64,000 nucleotides of DNA from Acidobacteriota bacterium (GTDB lineage Bacteria; Acidobacteriota; Vicinamibacteria; Marinacidobacterales; Marinacidobacteraceae): the NCBI GenBank assembly GCA_022828085.1, contig JAJEIY010000073.1, positions 41,001 through 105,000 of the forward strand. Direction: 5' to 3'. Positions 9,944 to 18,062 of this stretch are shown here, one piece after another (position 1 is the stretch's first letter; each line of letters opens with the position of its first letter). The notes below the pieces were generated by a model that saw only the letters and a program-made list of their open reading frames with translations, was not told the DNA's origin and ran no database searches. A program made the translations under genes and the position numbers.

Positions 9944-10582
9944 TCAGGATCCGCTCGGCTGCCCGATCACGCCGCAGGCGAAGCGGGCTCCGCCTCCACC
10001 GAGCGCCGCCGGATCGTCGGAGTAGTTGTCTCCCCCGGCATGGATCATGAGCGCCCGCTCCGCCACCTGGGTCCGGTCCGTGATGCGCGGCGCGGTCACC
10101 GCGGTGGTCGCGGTTCCGTCGGCCCCGGCGACCAGCCGCGGAAGGTCGCCGAGATGCCCGTTGCCTTCCGGTCCTTCGTGCCGCCCCGTCTCCTCGGGGT
10201 CGTAGTGGCCGGCGGCGGCGCCGCCGGGAACCACCGTTCCGTCGTCCTTCGTGGACGGTCCGCAGTCGGGGTTCGCGTGGACGTGAAAACCGTGTTCTCC
10301 GGGGGTCAGGCCGGTCAGATCCGGCGTGAACACGGCGCCGTCCCCGCTGTCGGCGATGGTCACCGTGCCGACCATCTCCCCGTTTCCGGTCTCGGTGAGG
10401 GCGTACATCGTGACGGTCAACGGTTCCGGCGGAGGCGGAGGCGGGGGAGGAGGCGGCGCGGGGGCCGGAGTGGGTGTCGTCCCGGCGTCATCGCCGTCGC
10501 CGCAGCCGGCGAGGGTCCATGCGCCAAGCGCAGCGACGAGTGCGACAGAAAAGCAACGCACACCAAAGCCTCTGTTGTTCAT
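9944..10582 (-). CDS. sodC: Cu/Zn superoxide dismutase lipoprotein
   Basis: This 212-residue protein dismutates superoxide outside the cytoplasm. The N-terminus (MNNRGFGVRCFSVALVAALG, then LAGC) is a lipoprotein signal, followed by a Pro-rich linker with a run of ten prolines. The SOD domain shows GFHVHANPDC with two Cu-binding His and the disulfide Cys. GHYDPEETGRHEGPEGNGHLGDLP carries the bridging His and the Zn ligands. MIHAGGDNYSD holds the last Cu His, and GGGGARFACGVI is the family signature near the C-terminus. The ATG at 10582 has a GGGGAGA ribosome-binding site; a longer in-frame extension upstream lacks a signal peptide fit and was not used. It appears monocistronic. Confidence 0.93.
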   Translation of the reverse strand: MNNRGFGVRCFSVALVAALGAWTLAGCGDGDDAGTTPTPAPAPPPPPPPPPPEPLTVTMYALTETGNGEMVGTVTIADSGDGAVFTPDLTGLTPGEHGFHVHANPDCGPSTKDDGTVVPGGAAAGHYDPEETGRHEGPEGNGHLGDLPRLVAGADGTATTAVTAPRITDRTQVAERALMIHAGGDNYSDDPAALGGGGARFACGVIGQPSGS

Positions 10583-10713
10583 TCGCGAGAATCTCCCCGG
10601 ATGGACCCGTCGGGTGAAGCCACCCATGCATTCTGCGGATCGTACGCCGAAAACGGTCGCGGCCATCGCGACAGATGCGCCTTCCCGGGACGCGTCCCGG
10701 AACCCGACGGCGG

Positions 10714-11781
10714 CTACGGAACCAGCGCCAGCCCCCAGGGTCCCGCCCCCACCTCGATCCGGGTCACGATCTCGAGCGACTGCGTATCCAGCACGGTGAC
10801 GTCGTTCGAGGGCCCGTTCGCGGTGTAGAGCCGGCTCCCGTCAAAGGAGAGCGCGAGGCCCCAGGGCCGCTCGCCCACCTCCACGTTGGCGGTCACTTCC
10901 CCCGAGGCCAGGTCGATCACCGAGACCGTCTTCGAGCGGCCGTTCGCGACGTAGAGCGTCCCGGCGTCCGGGGAGAGCGCGACTCCCATGCTCCGTGAGC
11001 CCTCCGGCAGCGGGATGGTGCGGCTCACCCGGTTCTCGGCGACCACGATCTCGGAGACGTTGCCGGCGATCTCGGCGGAGACGTAGGCGTAGGTCCCGTC
11101 CGGGGTGAAGACCAGGTCGCGTGGCCGGTGACCGACAGTGATCCGCGTGATCTCGTCGCCCGTCGAGGTGTCGAGCACCGTGACGTCGTGGTCGGTCTCG
11201 CCGGTCACGTAGGCGAGGGTCCCGTCCGGGCTGATGCGCACGCCCTCGGGCTCCGCCCCCACCGGCACCGTCCGGAAGATCTCGCCCGACTCGAGGTCCA
11301 CGAGGCTCGCCTCGTCGGTGTCCTCGTTCGAGACCACGATCCGGGCGCCGTCGGGGGTGATGTCGAAGCTCTCGGGGTCCGAGCCGCCGGGCAGCATCCG
11401 CGTCCGGACCTGGGCGCGGAGATCCACCTCGGCGATGCCGTCGAAGCGCTTGTCGGGCTCGGCGCAGCCTTCTTCTTCCATCCAGGGCGGACACTTGGGC
11501 GAGCCCGAGACCGCCACGTAGGCCATTCCGCCGTCCGGGGACGCCCGCACGCCGCGCGGCCGCCGGCCGACCTCGATCTCGGCGAGGACCTCGTGGGTGG
11601 TGGTCGCGACGACGCTCAGGGTGCCGCCGTCCTCGTTCGTGACCAGCAGCAGCGGGCCGGCGGCCGGGTCAGCGGCGGCCGGGTCCGCGGGTTCCGCCGC
11701 TGGCTCCGGCTCCCCGGAACCCCCGCAGCCGGCCGCGAAGACCCACAGCAGCGCTGCGGAAGCGAACGCGGCCCGCCGCAT
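10714..11781 (-). CDS. YVTN-family beta-propeller lipoprotein
   Basis: This 355-residue exported lipoprotein has a signal peptide ending at the lipobox FAAGC, a short Glu/Pro/Ala linker, and about seven propeller repeats of roughly 42 residues with recurring SPDG, AYV(A/T) and VTVLDT patterns. Such propellers often accompany PQQ-dependent catabolic enzymes and may bind a redox partner or substrate, but no catalytic function can be read. Its ATG overlaps the TGA of the PQQ dehydrogenase gene by one base (TGATG), making it the last gene of the cytochrome c-PQQ dehydrogenase-propeller operon. Confidence 0.9.
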   Translation of the reverse strand: MRRAAFASAALLWVFAAGCGGSGEPEPAAEPADPAAADPAAGPLLLVTNEDGGTLSVVATTTHEVLAEIEVGRRPRGVRASPDGGMAYVAVSGSPKCPPWMEEEGCAEPDKRFDGIAEVDLRAQVRTRMLPGGSDPESFDITPDGARIVVSNEDTDEASLVDLESGEIFRTVPVGAEPEGVRISPDGTLAYVTGETDHDVTVLDTSTGDEITRITVGHRPRDLVFTPDGTYAYVSAEIAGNVSEIVVAENRVSRTIPLPEGSRSMGVALSPDAGTLYVANGRSKTVSVIDLASGEVTANVEVGERPWGLALSFDGSRLYTANGPSNDVTVLDTQSLEIVTRIEVGAGPWGLALVP

Positions 11782-13406
11782 CAGTCGTCGTTCCCGCCGT
11801 CCGCGCCCGGCGAGAGCGCAAAGGTGAGGATGGACTGCCCCGCCGCGATCGAGACGTACTGCTGTCCGTTGAGCGCGAAGCTCATCGGGGCCGCCCGGAC
11901 GCCGCCGCCCACGTAGAAGTCCCAGAGCGCCTCACCGGTGTCGGCGTCGAGCGCGAAGAGGTTGCCCTCCTGCGTTCCGGAGAACACGACCCCGCCGGCG
12001 GTCGCCATGACTCCGGACACCGCCGGGGTCAACTGCTTGAACTCCCACTTGAGTTCGCCGGTCAGGGCGTCGAGCGCCCGCACCGCGCCGTAGGTCTCGT
12101 CCGCGTCGGGCCGCCGTTCGCCGCCGCCCAGGAAGGGAGTTCCCGGCTCGTACTCGGCCTCGCTCTTGAAGTAGATGGACGACATCTCCCGGGTCGGCAC
12201 GAAGAGCGACATTCGGCCCGGGTCGTAGGCGGGGCTGTACCAGTTCGTGGAGCCGGCGAGGCTCGGCCACACCAGCGTGCCCTCCTCGCTCGGCTCCATG
12301 TTGGGAACGCGCACCGGCCGGCCGTTCTCGTCGATCCGCTCGGCCCAGGTCTGGGTGGCGTACTGGGTGGCGCGCAGGAACTGCCCGGTCTCGCGGTCGA
12401 GCACGTAGTAGAAGGCGTTGCGGTTGGCGTGGATGACGAGCTTGCGCGTCGCGCCTTCCCACTCGGCGTCCACCAGCACCGGGATCTGGTTGGCGTCCCA
12501 GTCGTGGACGTCGTGCGGGGTGTACTGGAAGTACCACTGCATCTCGCCGGTGTTCACGTCGAGCGCGACCAGCGAGTCGGTGTAGAGGTTGTCGCCGGGG
12601 CGGGAATCGCCGTTCCAGTCCGGGGCGGGGTTCCCGATCGGCCAGTACAAAAGGCCGAGGTCGGGGTCGTAGGAGCCGGTCAGCCAGGTGGCCCCGCCTC
12701 CCGTCTTCCAGCTGTCGCCGCCCCAGGTGTCGTTGCCGGGCTCCCCCTCGGCGGGAATGGACCACCAGCGCCAGGCAAGCTCGCCGGTCTCCGCGTCATA
12801 CGCGTCCAGGAACCCGCGCACGCCGGCCTCGCCGCCGCTGATCCCCACGATCACCTTGCCGTCCACCGCGAGCGGCGCCGCGGTGACCGCGTAGCCGACC
12901 GCGTTGTCCGCGATCTGCGTCTCCCAGCGGACGTCGCCGTGGGTCCGGTCGAGCGCGATCAGGCGCGCGTCGAGCGTCCCGAAGAACAGGGTGTCGCCCA
13001 GGATCGCGATCCCGCGGTTGGTGCGGGGGAAGCCGATGTTCAGCGTCTCGTCGGCGATGATCGGGTCGTAGCGCCAGAGGCGCCGCCCGGTATGGGCGTC
13101 GAGCGCGGCGATCGTGCTCGGCGGCTCGGCGATGTACATGACGCCGTCCGCGACCAGCGGGGTCACTTCGACCCGGCCGGTGGTGCCGGTCTGGTAGATC
13201 CACGCCGGGCGCAACCGGGAGACGTTCTCCTTGTTGATCTGGTCGAGCCGGCTGAACCGCTCCGACTTGTAGTTGCCGGAGTACATGAGCCAGGCGTCGG
13301 GGTCGTCGTCGGCGTTCAGGAGCCGCGAGTAGGACACCTGCGCCAGCGCCGGAGCGGCGGCGAGGGCGATGAGGATGGCGATTCCAACCAGTCTGCGGGT
13401 GGTCAT
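11781..13406 (-). CDS. PQQ-dependent alcohol dehydrogenase, quinoprotein
   Basis: This 541-residue periplasmic quinoprotein is predicted to oxidise an alcohol or polyol and pass electrons to cytochrome c. It has a Sec signal peptide (cleavage after ALA at about residue 22) and an eight-bladed propeller with tryptophan-docking repeats such as ALDAHTGRRLWRY. The likely metal and PQQ ligands are a Glu in GGEAG near residue 193, Asn259 in GNPAPDWN, and catalytic Asp302 in PHDVHDWD. Asp304 sits at the +2 position that marks lanthanide-dependent enzymes. The vicinal Cys pair of classical methanol and ethanol dehydrogenases is absent (PRTNRG region). No heme domain is fused; the cytochrome gene lies immediately upstream and overlaps it (ATGA). 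Confidence 0.9.
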   Translation of the reverse strand: MTTRRLVGIAILIALAAAPALAQVSYSRLLNADDDPDAWLMYSGNYKSERFSRLDQINKENVSRLRPAWIYQTGTTGRVEVTPLVADGVMYIAEPPSTIAALDAHTGRRLWRYDPIIADETLNIGFPRTNRGIAILGDTLFFGTLDARLIALDRTHGDVRWETQIADNAVGYAVTAAPLAVDGKVIVGISGGEAGVRGFLDAYDAETGELAWRWWSIPAEGEPGNDTWGGDSWKTGGGATWLTGSYDPDLGLLYWPIGNPAPDWNGDSRPGDNLYTDSLVALDVNTGEMQWYFQYTPHDVHDWDANQIPVLVDAEWEGATRKLVIHANRNAFYYVLDRETGQFLRATQYATQTWAERIDENGRPVRVPNMEPSEEGTLVWPSLAGSTNWYSPAYDPGRMSLFVPTREMSSIYFKSEAEYEPGTPFLGGGERRPDADETYGAVRALDALTGELKWEFKQLTPAVSGVMATAGGVVFSGTQEGNLFALDADTGEALWDFYVGGGVRAAPMSFALNGQQYVSIAAGQSILTFALSPGADGGNDD

Positions 13407-14185
13407 TCGGAGCCTCCTTCGGGGCCGCGCAGGGTCATGAGGTAGGAGACCAGATCGTTCAGCTCCGCGTCCGTGAAGTCGGCGTAGCTCATCATCATGC
13501 TCTCGTCCTTCAGAAGCTGGAACTCGCGCAGCTCGCTCTTGCGGAACGACCGGTGCCGGCCGGCCTCGTCGATCATCTGGATCGTGAACGTGTCCTCGCC
13601 CGTGCGCACGCCCATGACGGTGCGGCTGTCCGCGGTCTCGACGAGCACCGTCCGGTAGCGGGGGTTCACGATCTTCGGCGGGTCCTGGATGGATTCCTTG
13701 AGGAAAGCGCTCCCGCGCAGCAGGCCGACGTCGGAGAGGTCCGGCCCGAGCGCGATGCCCTCGCCGTTCGTGATGTGGCAGGTCGAACACAGCGTCATGT
13801 CATAGAGCTCCTTGCCCGCCACCGGATCTCCCGGCAGTTCCTCCCGCGGCGCCACGCCCAGCGACCGGACGTAGGCGGCCACATTCCGGATCTCCCGGGT
13901 GTTCAGTGAGCCGTGGCCCGGCATGTCGGTGCCGGAGATCCCGTCGTCCACGATCTCGATGAGGGCATCGTCCTCGGTGGAGCGGCGCAGGTTCTCCCGC
14001 ATCAGGTTCGGCCCCTCGCCGCCGACCCCGTCGAGGCCGTGGCAGCGGGAGCAGTGAATGTCGAAGATCCGTTTGCCGTGGGCCACGTCCTCGGCGCTGG
14101 CCTCGGCGAGCGGCTGGGCGGCCGCCGGCGCGGCGAGCAGCAGAGCGGCCAGCAGCGCGAGTCCGCCGGGTCCCGTTTTGCGCAT
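13403..14185 (-). CDS. Secreted diheme cytochrome c, electron acceptor for the PQQ dehydrogenase
   Basis: This 260-residue protein has a signal peptide (LLAALLLAAPAAAQ) and two heme c attachment motifs, CSRCH at residues 45-49 and CSTCH at 133-137. Likely axial Met residues include TDMPG for the first domain and MMMSYADFTDAELNDLVSYL near the C-terminus for the second. It is the first gene of the operon and is the natural electron acceptor for the PQQ dehydrogenase whose ATG overlaps its TGA. The ATG at 14185 follows GGAGG at about 9 nt. Transcription is divergent from the GcvT-like gene. Confidence 0.92.
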   Translation of the reverse strand: MRKTGPGGLALLAALLLAAPAAAQPLAEASAEDVAHGKRIFDIHCSRCHGLDGVGGEGPNLMRENLRRSTEDDALIEIVDDGISGTDMPGHGSLNTREIRNVAAYVRSLGVAPREELPGDPVAGKELYDMTLCSTCHITNGEGIALGPDLSDVGLLRGSAFLKESIQDPPKIVNPRYRTVLVETADSRTVMGVRTGEDTFTIQMIDEAGRHRSFRKSELREFQLLKDESMMMSYADFTDAELNDLVSYLMTLRGPEGGSE

Positions 14186-14274
14186 GGTTCGTCCGTCCTC
14201 CGGGAAGGCGCACTGTAACAAGGGAAAGCGGGAATACCATTGGACGGCTCTCCTCTTCCCGGCTTTTCGGCAGC

Positions 14275-15477
14275 ATGGCCCGCGGCACCCCCTTCCACCC
14301 CCGCACCCGGGGGCTCTGCACCAGCATGCGCTGGAAGGAGTGGGCCGGCTACTTCGTGGTCGACGCCTTCGACACCTTCCACGACCCCGAGTACCACGCG
14401 GTGCGCTCGGGGGCGGCGCTCATCGACGTCTCGCCGCTCTACAAGTACAACTTCGTCGGACCGGACGCCACCGCGCTCACCGACCGGCTCATCACCAGGA
14501 ACGTGAAGCGCTCCCGGATGGGGCAGGTGCTCTATTCCGGCTGGTGCGACGAGCGGGGGAAGCTCCTCCAGGACGGCTGCTTCCAGCGTTTCGCCCAGGA
14601 CTTCGTCCGGGCCACGGCGGTCGATCCGGCGCTCGTCTGGTTCGAGCGCGCGGCGGCGGGCATGGACGTCCGGATCGAGGACGTTTCCGAAGAACTCGGT
14701 GCGCTCGCGCTCCAGGGGCCCACGTCCTGCCGGATCCTGAACCTGCTCGCCGATCGGGACCTCTCCGACCTCGGATTCTTCCGACTCCGGGAGGTGAACC
14801 TCGGGGGGATCCCGGTGGTGGTGACCCGGACGGGGTATACCGGCGACCTGGGCTACGAGCTCTGGGTGGACCGCGAGGCGGCGGTCGCGCTCTGGGACCT
14901 GCTGCTCGAGGCCGGCGATCCGCGCGGGCTGGTCCCGGCCGGCATGCTCGCCCTCGACCGGGCGCGGGTCGAAGCCGGGTTCCCGCTCATCGACGTGGAC
15001 TTCTGGAACGCGGACTTCGCGCTCACCGAGGCGCAGAAGTCCACGCCCCACGAACTCGGCCTCGGCTGGGCGGTGAGCGCGAAGAAGGGGCCCTTCATCG
15101 GTCAGGAGGCGCTGATGGCCGAGCGGGCGCGCGGACCGGAGCGCTTCTTCGTGGGGATCGAGACCTCGATCCTGGAGATCGAGCGACTGTTCGCGCTCGA
15201 TGACCTCGCCCCCGAGGTCTGCGACGAGGTGAATCGGGACGGGGTCCCCGTGTACTCCGGGGGCGAGCAGGTCGGCCGGGCCACGAGCGTCTGCTGGTCG
15301 CCGCTCCTCAAGCGGCAACTGGCGCTCGCCACCGTGGACCGTGGCTACGAGGCGCCGGGCACCCCGCTGGACATCGAGATGACCGTGGAATACACGCGGC
15401 GGCGGGCGCGGTCCCGGGTGGCGGCGCTGCCGTTCTTCGATCCGCCCCGGAAGCGGGCCACCCCGGCGGCGGCGTAG
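14275..15477 (+). CDS. GcvT-family aminomethyltransferase-like protein
   Basis: This 400-residue protein belongs to the folate-binding GcvT/aminomethyltransferase superfamily. The N-terminus (TPFHPRTRGLCTSMRWKEWAGY) and the RTGYTGDLGYELWV segment near residue 185 are characteristic. The C-terminal barrel (GRATSVCWSPLLKRQLALATV) is present. No other glycine cleavage genes are nearby, so this is not the housekeeping gcvT. Members of this branch commonly act on methylated amines, transferring a one-carbon unit to tetrahydrofolate. A Rieske oxygenase of the type used for N-demethylation lies downstream beyond the Fic gene. The ATG at 14275 lacks a good ribosome-binding site but matches the family N-terminus. 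Confidence 0.85.
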   Translation: MARGTPFHPRTRGLCTSMRWKEWAGYFVVDAFDTFHDPEYHAVRSGAALIDVSPLYKYNFVGPDATALTDRLITRNVKRSRMGQVLYSGWCDERGKLLQDGCFQRFAQDFVRATAVDPALVWFERAAAGMDVRIEDVSEELGALALQGPTSCRILNLLADRDLSDLGFFRLREVNLGGIPVVVTRTGYTGDLGYELWVDREAAVALWDLLLEAGDPRGLVPAGMLALDRARVEAGFPLIDVDFWNADFALTEAQKSTPHELGLGWAVSAKKGPFIGQEALMAERARGPERFFVGIETSILEIERLFALDDLAPEVCDEVNRDGVPVYSGGEQVGRATSVCWSPLLKRQLALATVDRGYEAPGTPLDIEMTVEYTRRRARSRVAALPFFDPPRKRATPAAA

Positions 15478-15635
15478 GGGTTCATCCGTAGACACACATC
15501 GCGTCAACCATGGCGTCAAGTAGTATGTCAACCAAGAAGCTTGTGAACTCCTAATAATACGTATAATCAATCAGTTATATCGTTTATTTGCGTGTCATAT
15601 AACGCGCAGAGTATGATGCCAACCAAGGCAATTCA
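15478..15635 (+). promoter_or_regulatory. AT-rich regulatory region with dyad upstream of the Fic gene
   Basis: GTTATAT (15574-15580) and ATATAAC (15597-15603) form a perfect 7-bp inverted repeat with a 16-bp spacer. GTCAACCA occurs at 15503 and 15527, and CCAACCAAG recurs near 15619. The drop in GC begins right after the GcvT-like stop and ends at the Fic start, as expected for a transferred gene with its own promoter. Confidence 0.55.
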
Positions 15636-16814
15636 ATGGACTGGGAACGGTTCTCCTTCCAGTGGAGTCTCCGGGGCAACTTCTTTCCGGACCTGGTTCA
15701 GATCGAGGCCTACCGCGAAGCGGCGTTGAATCTGGTCCTGCCCCCGGACTGGAGCCGCCAGCTCGACGAGTTGAACCGGATTCGTGCAGTCCACGGGACG
15801 ACGGCCCTTGAGGGAAACCCTCTCTCCGAGGCGGCAGTCGAAGAGCAACTGCGCCGAGACGCGGCATCCTTGGCGCTACCCGAGGATGAGTCGATGGAAC
15901 AGCGGCAGGTGCGGAACGCGGGGCTCGCTCAGGACTGGGTCCGCGAGAGATTCCGTCCGGGGAGTTCTCCCCTCCAGGTCTCGGACATCCTTGCGATGCA
16001 TCGGTTGCTGACCGAGGGATCGGACGACCGGGACAACATTCCGGGCCGACTCAGAACGCATGGCGTCGTGGCCGGAACGCGGGGTCTGGGTGGCGTCCAT
16101 CGCGGCGCGCCTCACGAAGACCTGCCGCGGCTGACGGACCGGTTCGTCGAGTTCGTCGCTTCCCGCGAGGTCGGTGCGCAGCATCCTGTGGTGCGGGCCC
16201 TGCTGGCGCATTTCTTCCTGGTTACGATCCATCCCTTTGGTGACGGAAACGGTCGGGTGTCGAGGCTCGTGGAGGCCGGCATCCTCTTCCAGGGTGTCTA
16301 CAACGTCCACGGTTTCTACGGCTTGTCGAACTACTTCTATCGACACCGCGATGACTACATCTCGCTGCTTCAGAAGAGCAGGAGGTCCCAACCCTTCGAC
16401 CTCAGCGAGTTCGTGGCGTTCGGTATTGGAGGATTCCGTCTGGAATTGAAGGGCATCAACAACTTCATCAAGACCCGGATGAACCGGGTGATGTACCGGA
16501 ACGCGCTGGTCCGGGCGCTCAACAAGCGAGTCGGTCCCCGCCGCCGCGCCCTGAACCAACGCGAGTACGGGCTGCTCGAATACCTCACGCGGACGACAGA
16601 GCCAACGGATCCCTTTGCTGACGAACCGTCCCGACGAATCAGGTTCACCGATCTCTTGTCCGATCCGTACGTCCAACAGGTCTATCGGAAGGTGACAGAG
16701 AGAACATTCCGACGGGAAGTCATCAGGCTCTTCGAACAGGGCTTCATCAAGCTGGTCGGCGAGCCCGGTGAATGGACCGTGGAACTCGACTTCCGGGCCA
16801 TCGAGAAATACTGA
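15636..16814 (+). CDS. Fic-family AMPylase-type protein, class II self-inhibited
   Basis: This 392-residue protein has the complete Fic active-site motif HPFGDGNGRVSR at residues 199-210, predicting nucleotidyl (usually AMP) transfer to a target protein hydroxyl. An N-terminal inhibitory helix motif TTALEGN at 55-61 matches the (S/T)xxxE(G/N) rule, placing it in the class with intramolecular inhibition. The C-terminal 100 residues look like a winged-helix domain (DPYVQQVYRKVTERTFRREVIRLFEQGFIKLV). No separate antitoxin gene is adjacent, which fits self-inhibition. It sits between the GcvT-like and Rieske genes with its own AT-rich promoter and looks inserted there. The target is unknown. Confidence 0.92.
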   Translation: MDWERFSFQWSLRGNFFPDLVQIEAYREAALNLVLPPDWSRQLDELNRIRAVHGTTALEGNPLSEAAVEEQLRRDAASLALPEDESMEQRQVRNAGLAQDWVRERFRPGSSPLQVSDILAMHRLLTEGSDDRDNIPGRLRTHGVVAGTRGLGGVHRGAPHEDLPRLTDRFVEFVASREVGAQHPVVRALLAHFFLVTIHPFGDGNGRVSRLVEAGILFQGVYNVHGFYGLSNYFYRHRDDYISLLQKSRRSQPFDLSEFVAFGIGGFRLELKGINNFIKTRMNRVMYRNALVRALNKRVGPRRRALNQREYGLLEYLTRTTEPTDPFADEPSRRIRFTDLLSDPYVQQVYRKVTERTFRREVIRLFEQGFIKLVGEPGEWTVELDFRAIEKY

Positions 16815-16869
16815 CCACGTGTCCGATCCGCGCTACGCCGACACCCGGCCCGCTGCGCCAGCGGGAGCC

Positions 16870-17946
16870 ATGACGCTGCCCGCGCGCTACTACTGCGCCC
16901 CGGCGGTGTTCGAACGCGAGGGGGAACGGATCCACCGGGCGATGTGGAACGCGGCGTGTCCGGTGGACGACCTCCGGGAGCCGGGGGACTACCGGCTCGT
17001 GGAGATCGCGGGCGACTGCCTGGTCGTGGTCCGCGGCGAGGACGGCCGCGTCCGGGCGCATCACAACGTCTGCCGGCACCGGGGGACCCGGATGGTGGAA
17101 GCGGAGAGCGGCCGCCTGCCGGGTTCCATCCAGTGCCCGTACCACGCCTGGACCTACGGTTTCGACGGGCGGCTCCGGCGGGCGCCGCACATGGACCGGG
17201 TGGAGGGGTTCTCGGTCGGGGACTACCCGCTCGCGCCGGCGGCGTGCGAGGAATGGGGCGGGATCGTCTTCGTGCGGGTGGCGGACGAGGGGCCCGGCCT
17301 GCTGGAGCAGCTCGGCCCGGCCGCCCCGCGTCTCGAGCCGTGGGGGATCGGCGACCTCCGGTCCGCCCACACCGAGCGTTACGACCTGAGGGCGAACTGG
17401 AAGCTCGTGGTCCAGAACTTCTCGGAGTGTCTCCACTGCCCGGTCATCCACCCGCAGCTCCAGCGCCTTTCGCACTACCTGAGCGGCGAGAACTACCCCG
17501 TGACCCCCGGCGCCGTCGGTTCGGCGATGGACATGGCGGACGGGGTCGAGACGATGTCCACCGACGGACGGCTGGTGGGCGAGCCGCTGCCGGGTCTGTC
17601 GCAGGCCGGCCGGCGGCGCGTGGGCTACGACATCCTGCTCCCGAACGTGATGCTCTGCCTACACCCCGACTACGTGGTGCGCTACCTGATGCGCCCGCTC
17701 GCGGTGGACCGCACCACGATCCGCTGCGACTGGCTGTTCAGCGAGGAGGCGGTGTCCCGACACGGCTTCGATCCCGGCCGCGCCGTGGAGTTCTGGCACA
17801 CCACGAACCTCCAGGACTGGCGCGTCTCCGAGCTCGCCCAGCAGGGCATCGCATCCTCCGCGTACCGCCCCGGCCCCTACTCGAACCGCGAAGACCAGCT
17901 CTGGCAGATCGACCGATTGATCCTGGAGCGCCTCGGGGACGCGTAG
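16870..17946 (+). CDS. Rieske non-heme iron oxygenase, alpha subunit (N-demethylase-like)
   Basis: This 358-residue protein has a Rieske [2Fe-2S] site, CRH at residues 68-70 and CPYH at 89-92, followed by the mononuclear iron domain with NFSECLHCPVIHP. The short N-terminus (MTLPARYYCAPAVFERE) and overall length resemble the glycine betaine, carnitine and stachydrine N-demethylating oxygenases rather than classical aromatic dioxygenases. That is a family-level inference. The ATG at 16870 has GCGGGAG upstream; a GTG at 16819 just after the Fic stop is the alternative. No ferredoxin reductase gene is adjacent. The nearby GcvT-like gene and the sarcosine oxidase-like gene at 42089 suggest methylated amine use. 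Confidence 0.87.
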   Translation: MTLPARYYCAPAVFEREGERIHRAMWNAACPVDDLREPGDYRLVEIAGDCLVVVRGEDGRVRAHHNVCRHRGTRMVEAESGRLPGSIQCPYHAWTYGFDGRLRRAPHMDRVEGFSVGDYPLAPAACEEWGGIVFVRVADEGPGLLEQLGPAAPRLEPWGIGDLRSAHTERYDLRANWKLVVQNFSECLHCPVIHPQLQRLSHYLSGENYPVTPGAVGSAMDMADGVETMSTDGRLVGEPLPGLSQAGRRRVGYDILLPNVMLCLHPDYVVRYLMRPLAVDRTTIRCDWLFSEEAVSRHGFDPGRAVEFWHTTNLQDWRVSELAQQGIASSAYRPGPYSNREDQLWQIDRLILERLGDA

Positions 17947-18021
17947 GGGCAGGGAGCGCCGGCCTCCATCCAGGCCGACACCGCCCGCCCAAGGCGCGTG
18001 GCGGCTCGGACCTCAATCCCC

Positions 18022-18046
18022 GGAGGGCTCCGGTTCGGGGCCCTCG
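18022..18046. terminator. Weak hairpin between convergent genes
   Basis: GAGGGC (18023-18028) pairs with GCCCTC (18040-18045) in the gap between the Rieske gene and the convergent RNA ligase gene. No T-tract follows on either strand, so intrinsic termination is uncertain. Confidence 0.35.
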
Positions 18047-18062
18047 CGGACCCTCCGCTCCC

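Noticed and set aside
10440..10475. Poly-proline run in SodC as a frameshift or sequencing artefact
   Set aside because: The frame is intact on both sides, and Pro-rich linkers between a lipobox and the SOD domain are reasonable for a surface lipoprotein.
14275..15477. Housekeeping glycine cleavage T protein or DMSP demethylase
   Set aside because: No gcvH or gcvP is nearby, and the N-terminal pattern fits the general GcvT-like methylamine group; nothing specific to DmdA was recognised.
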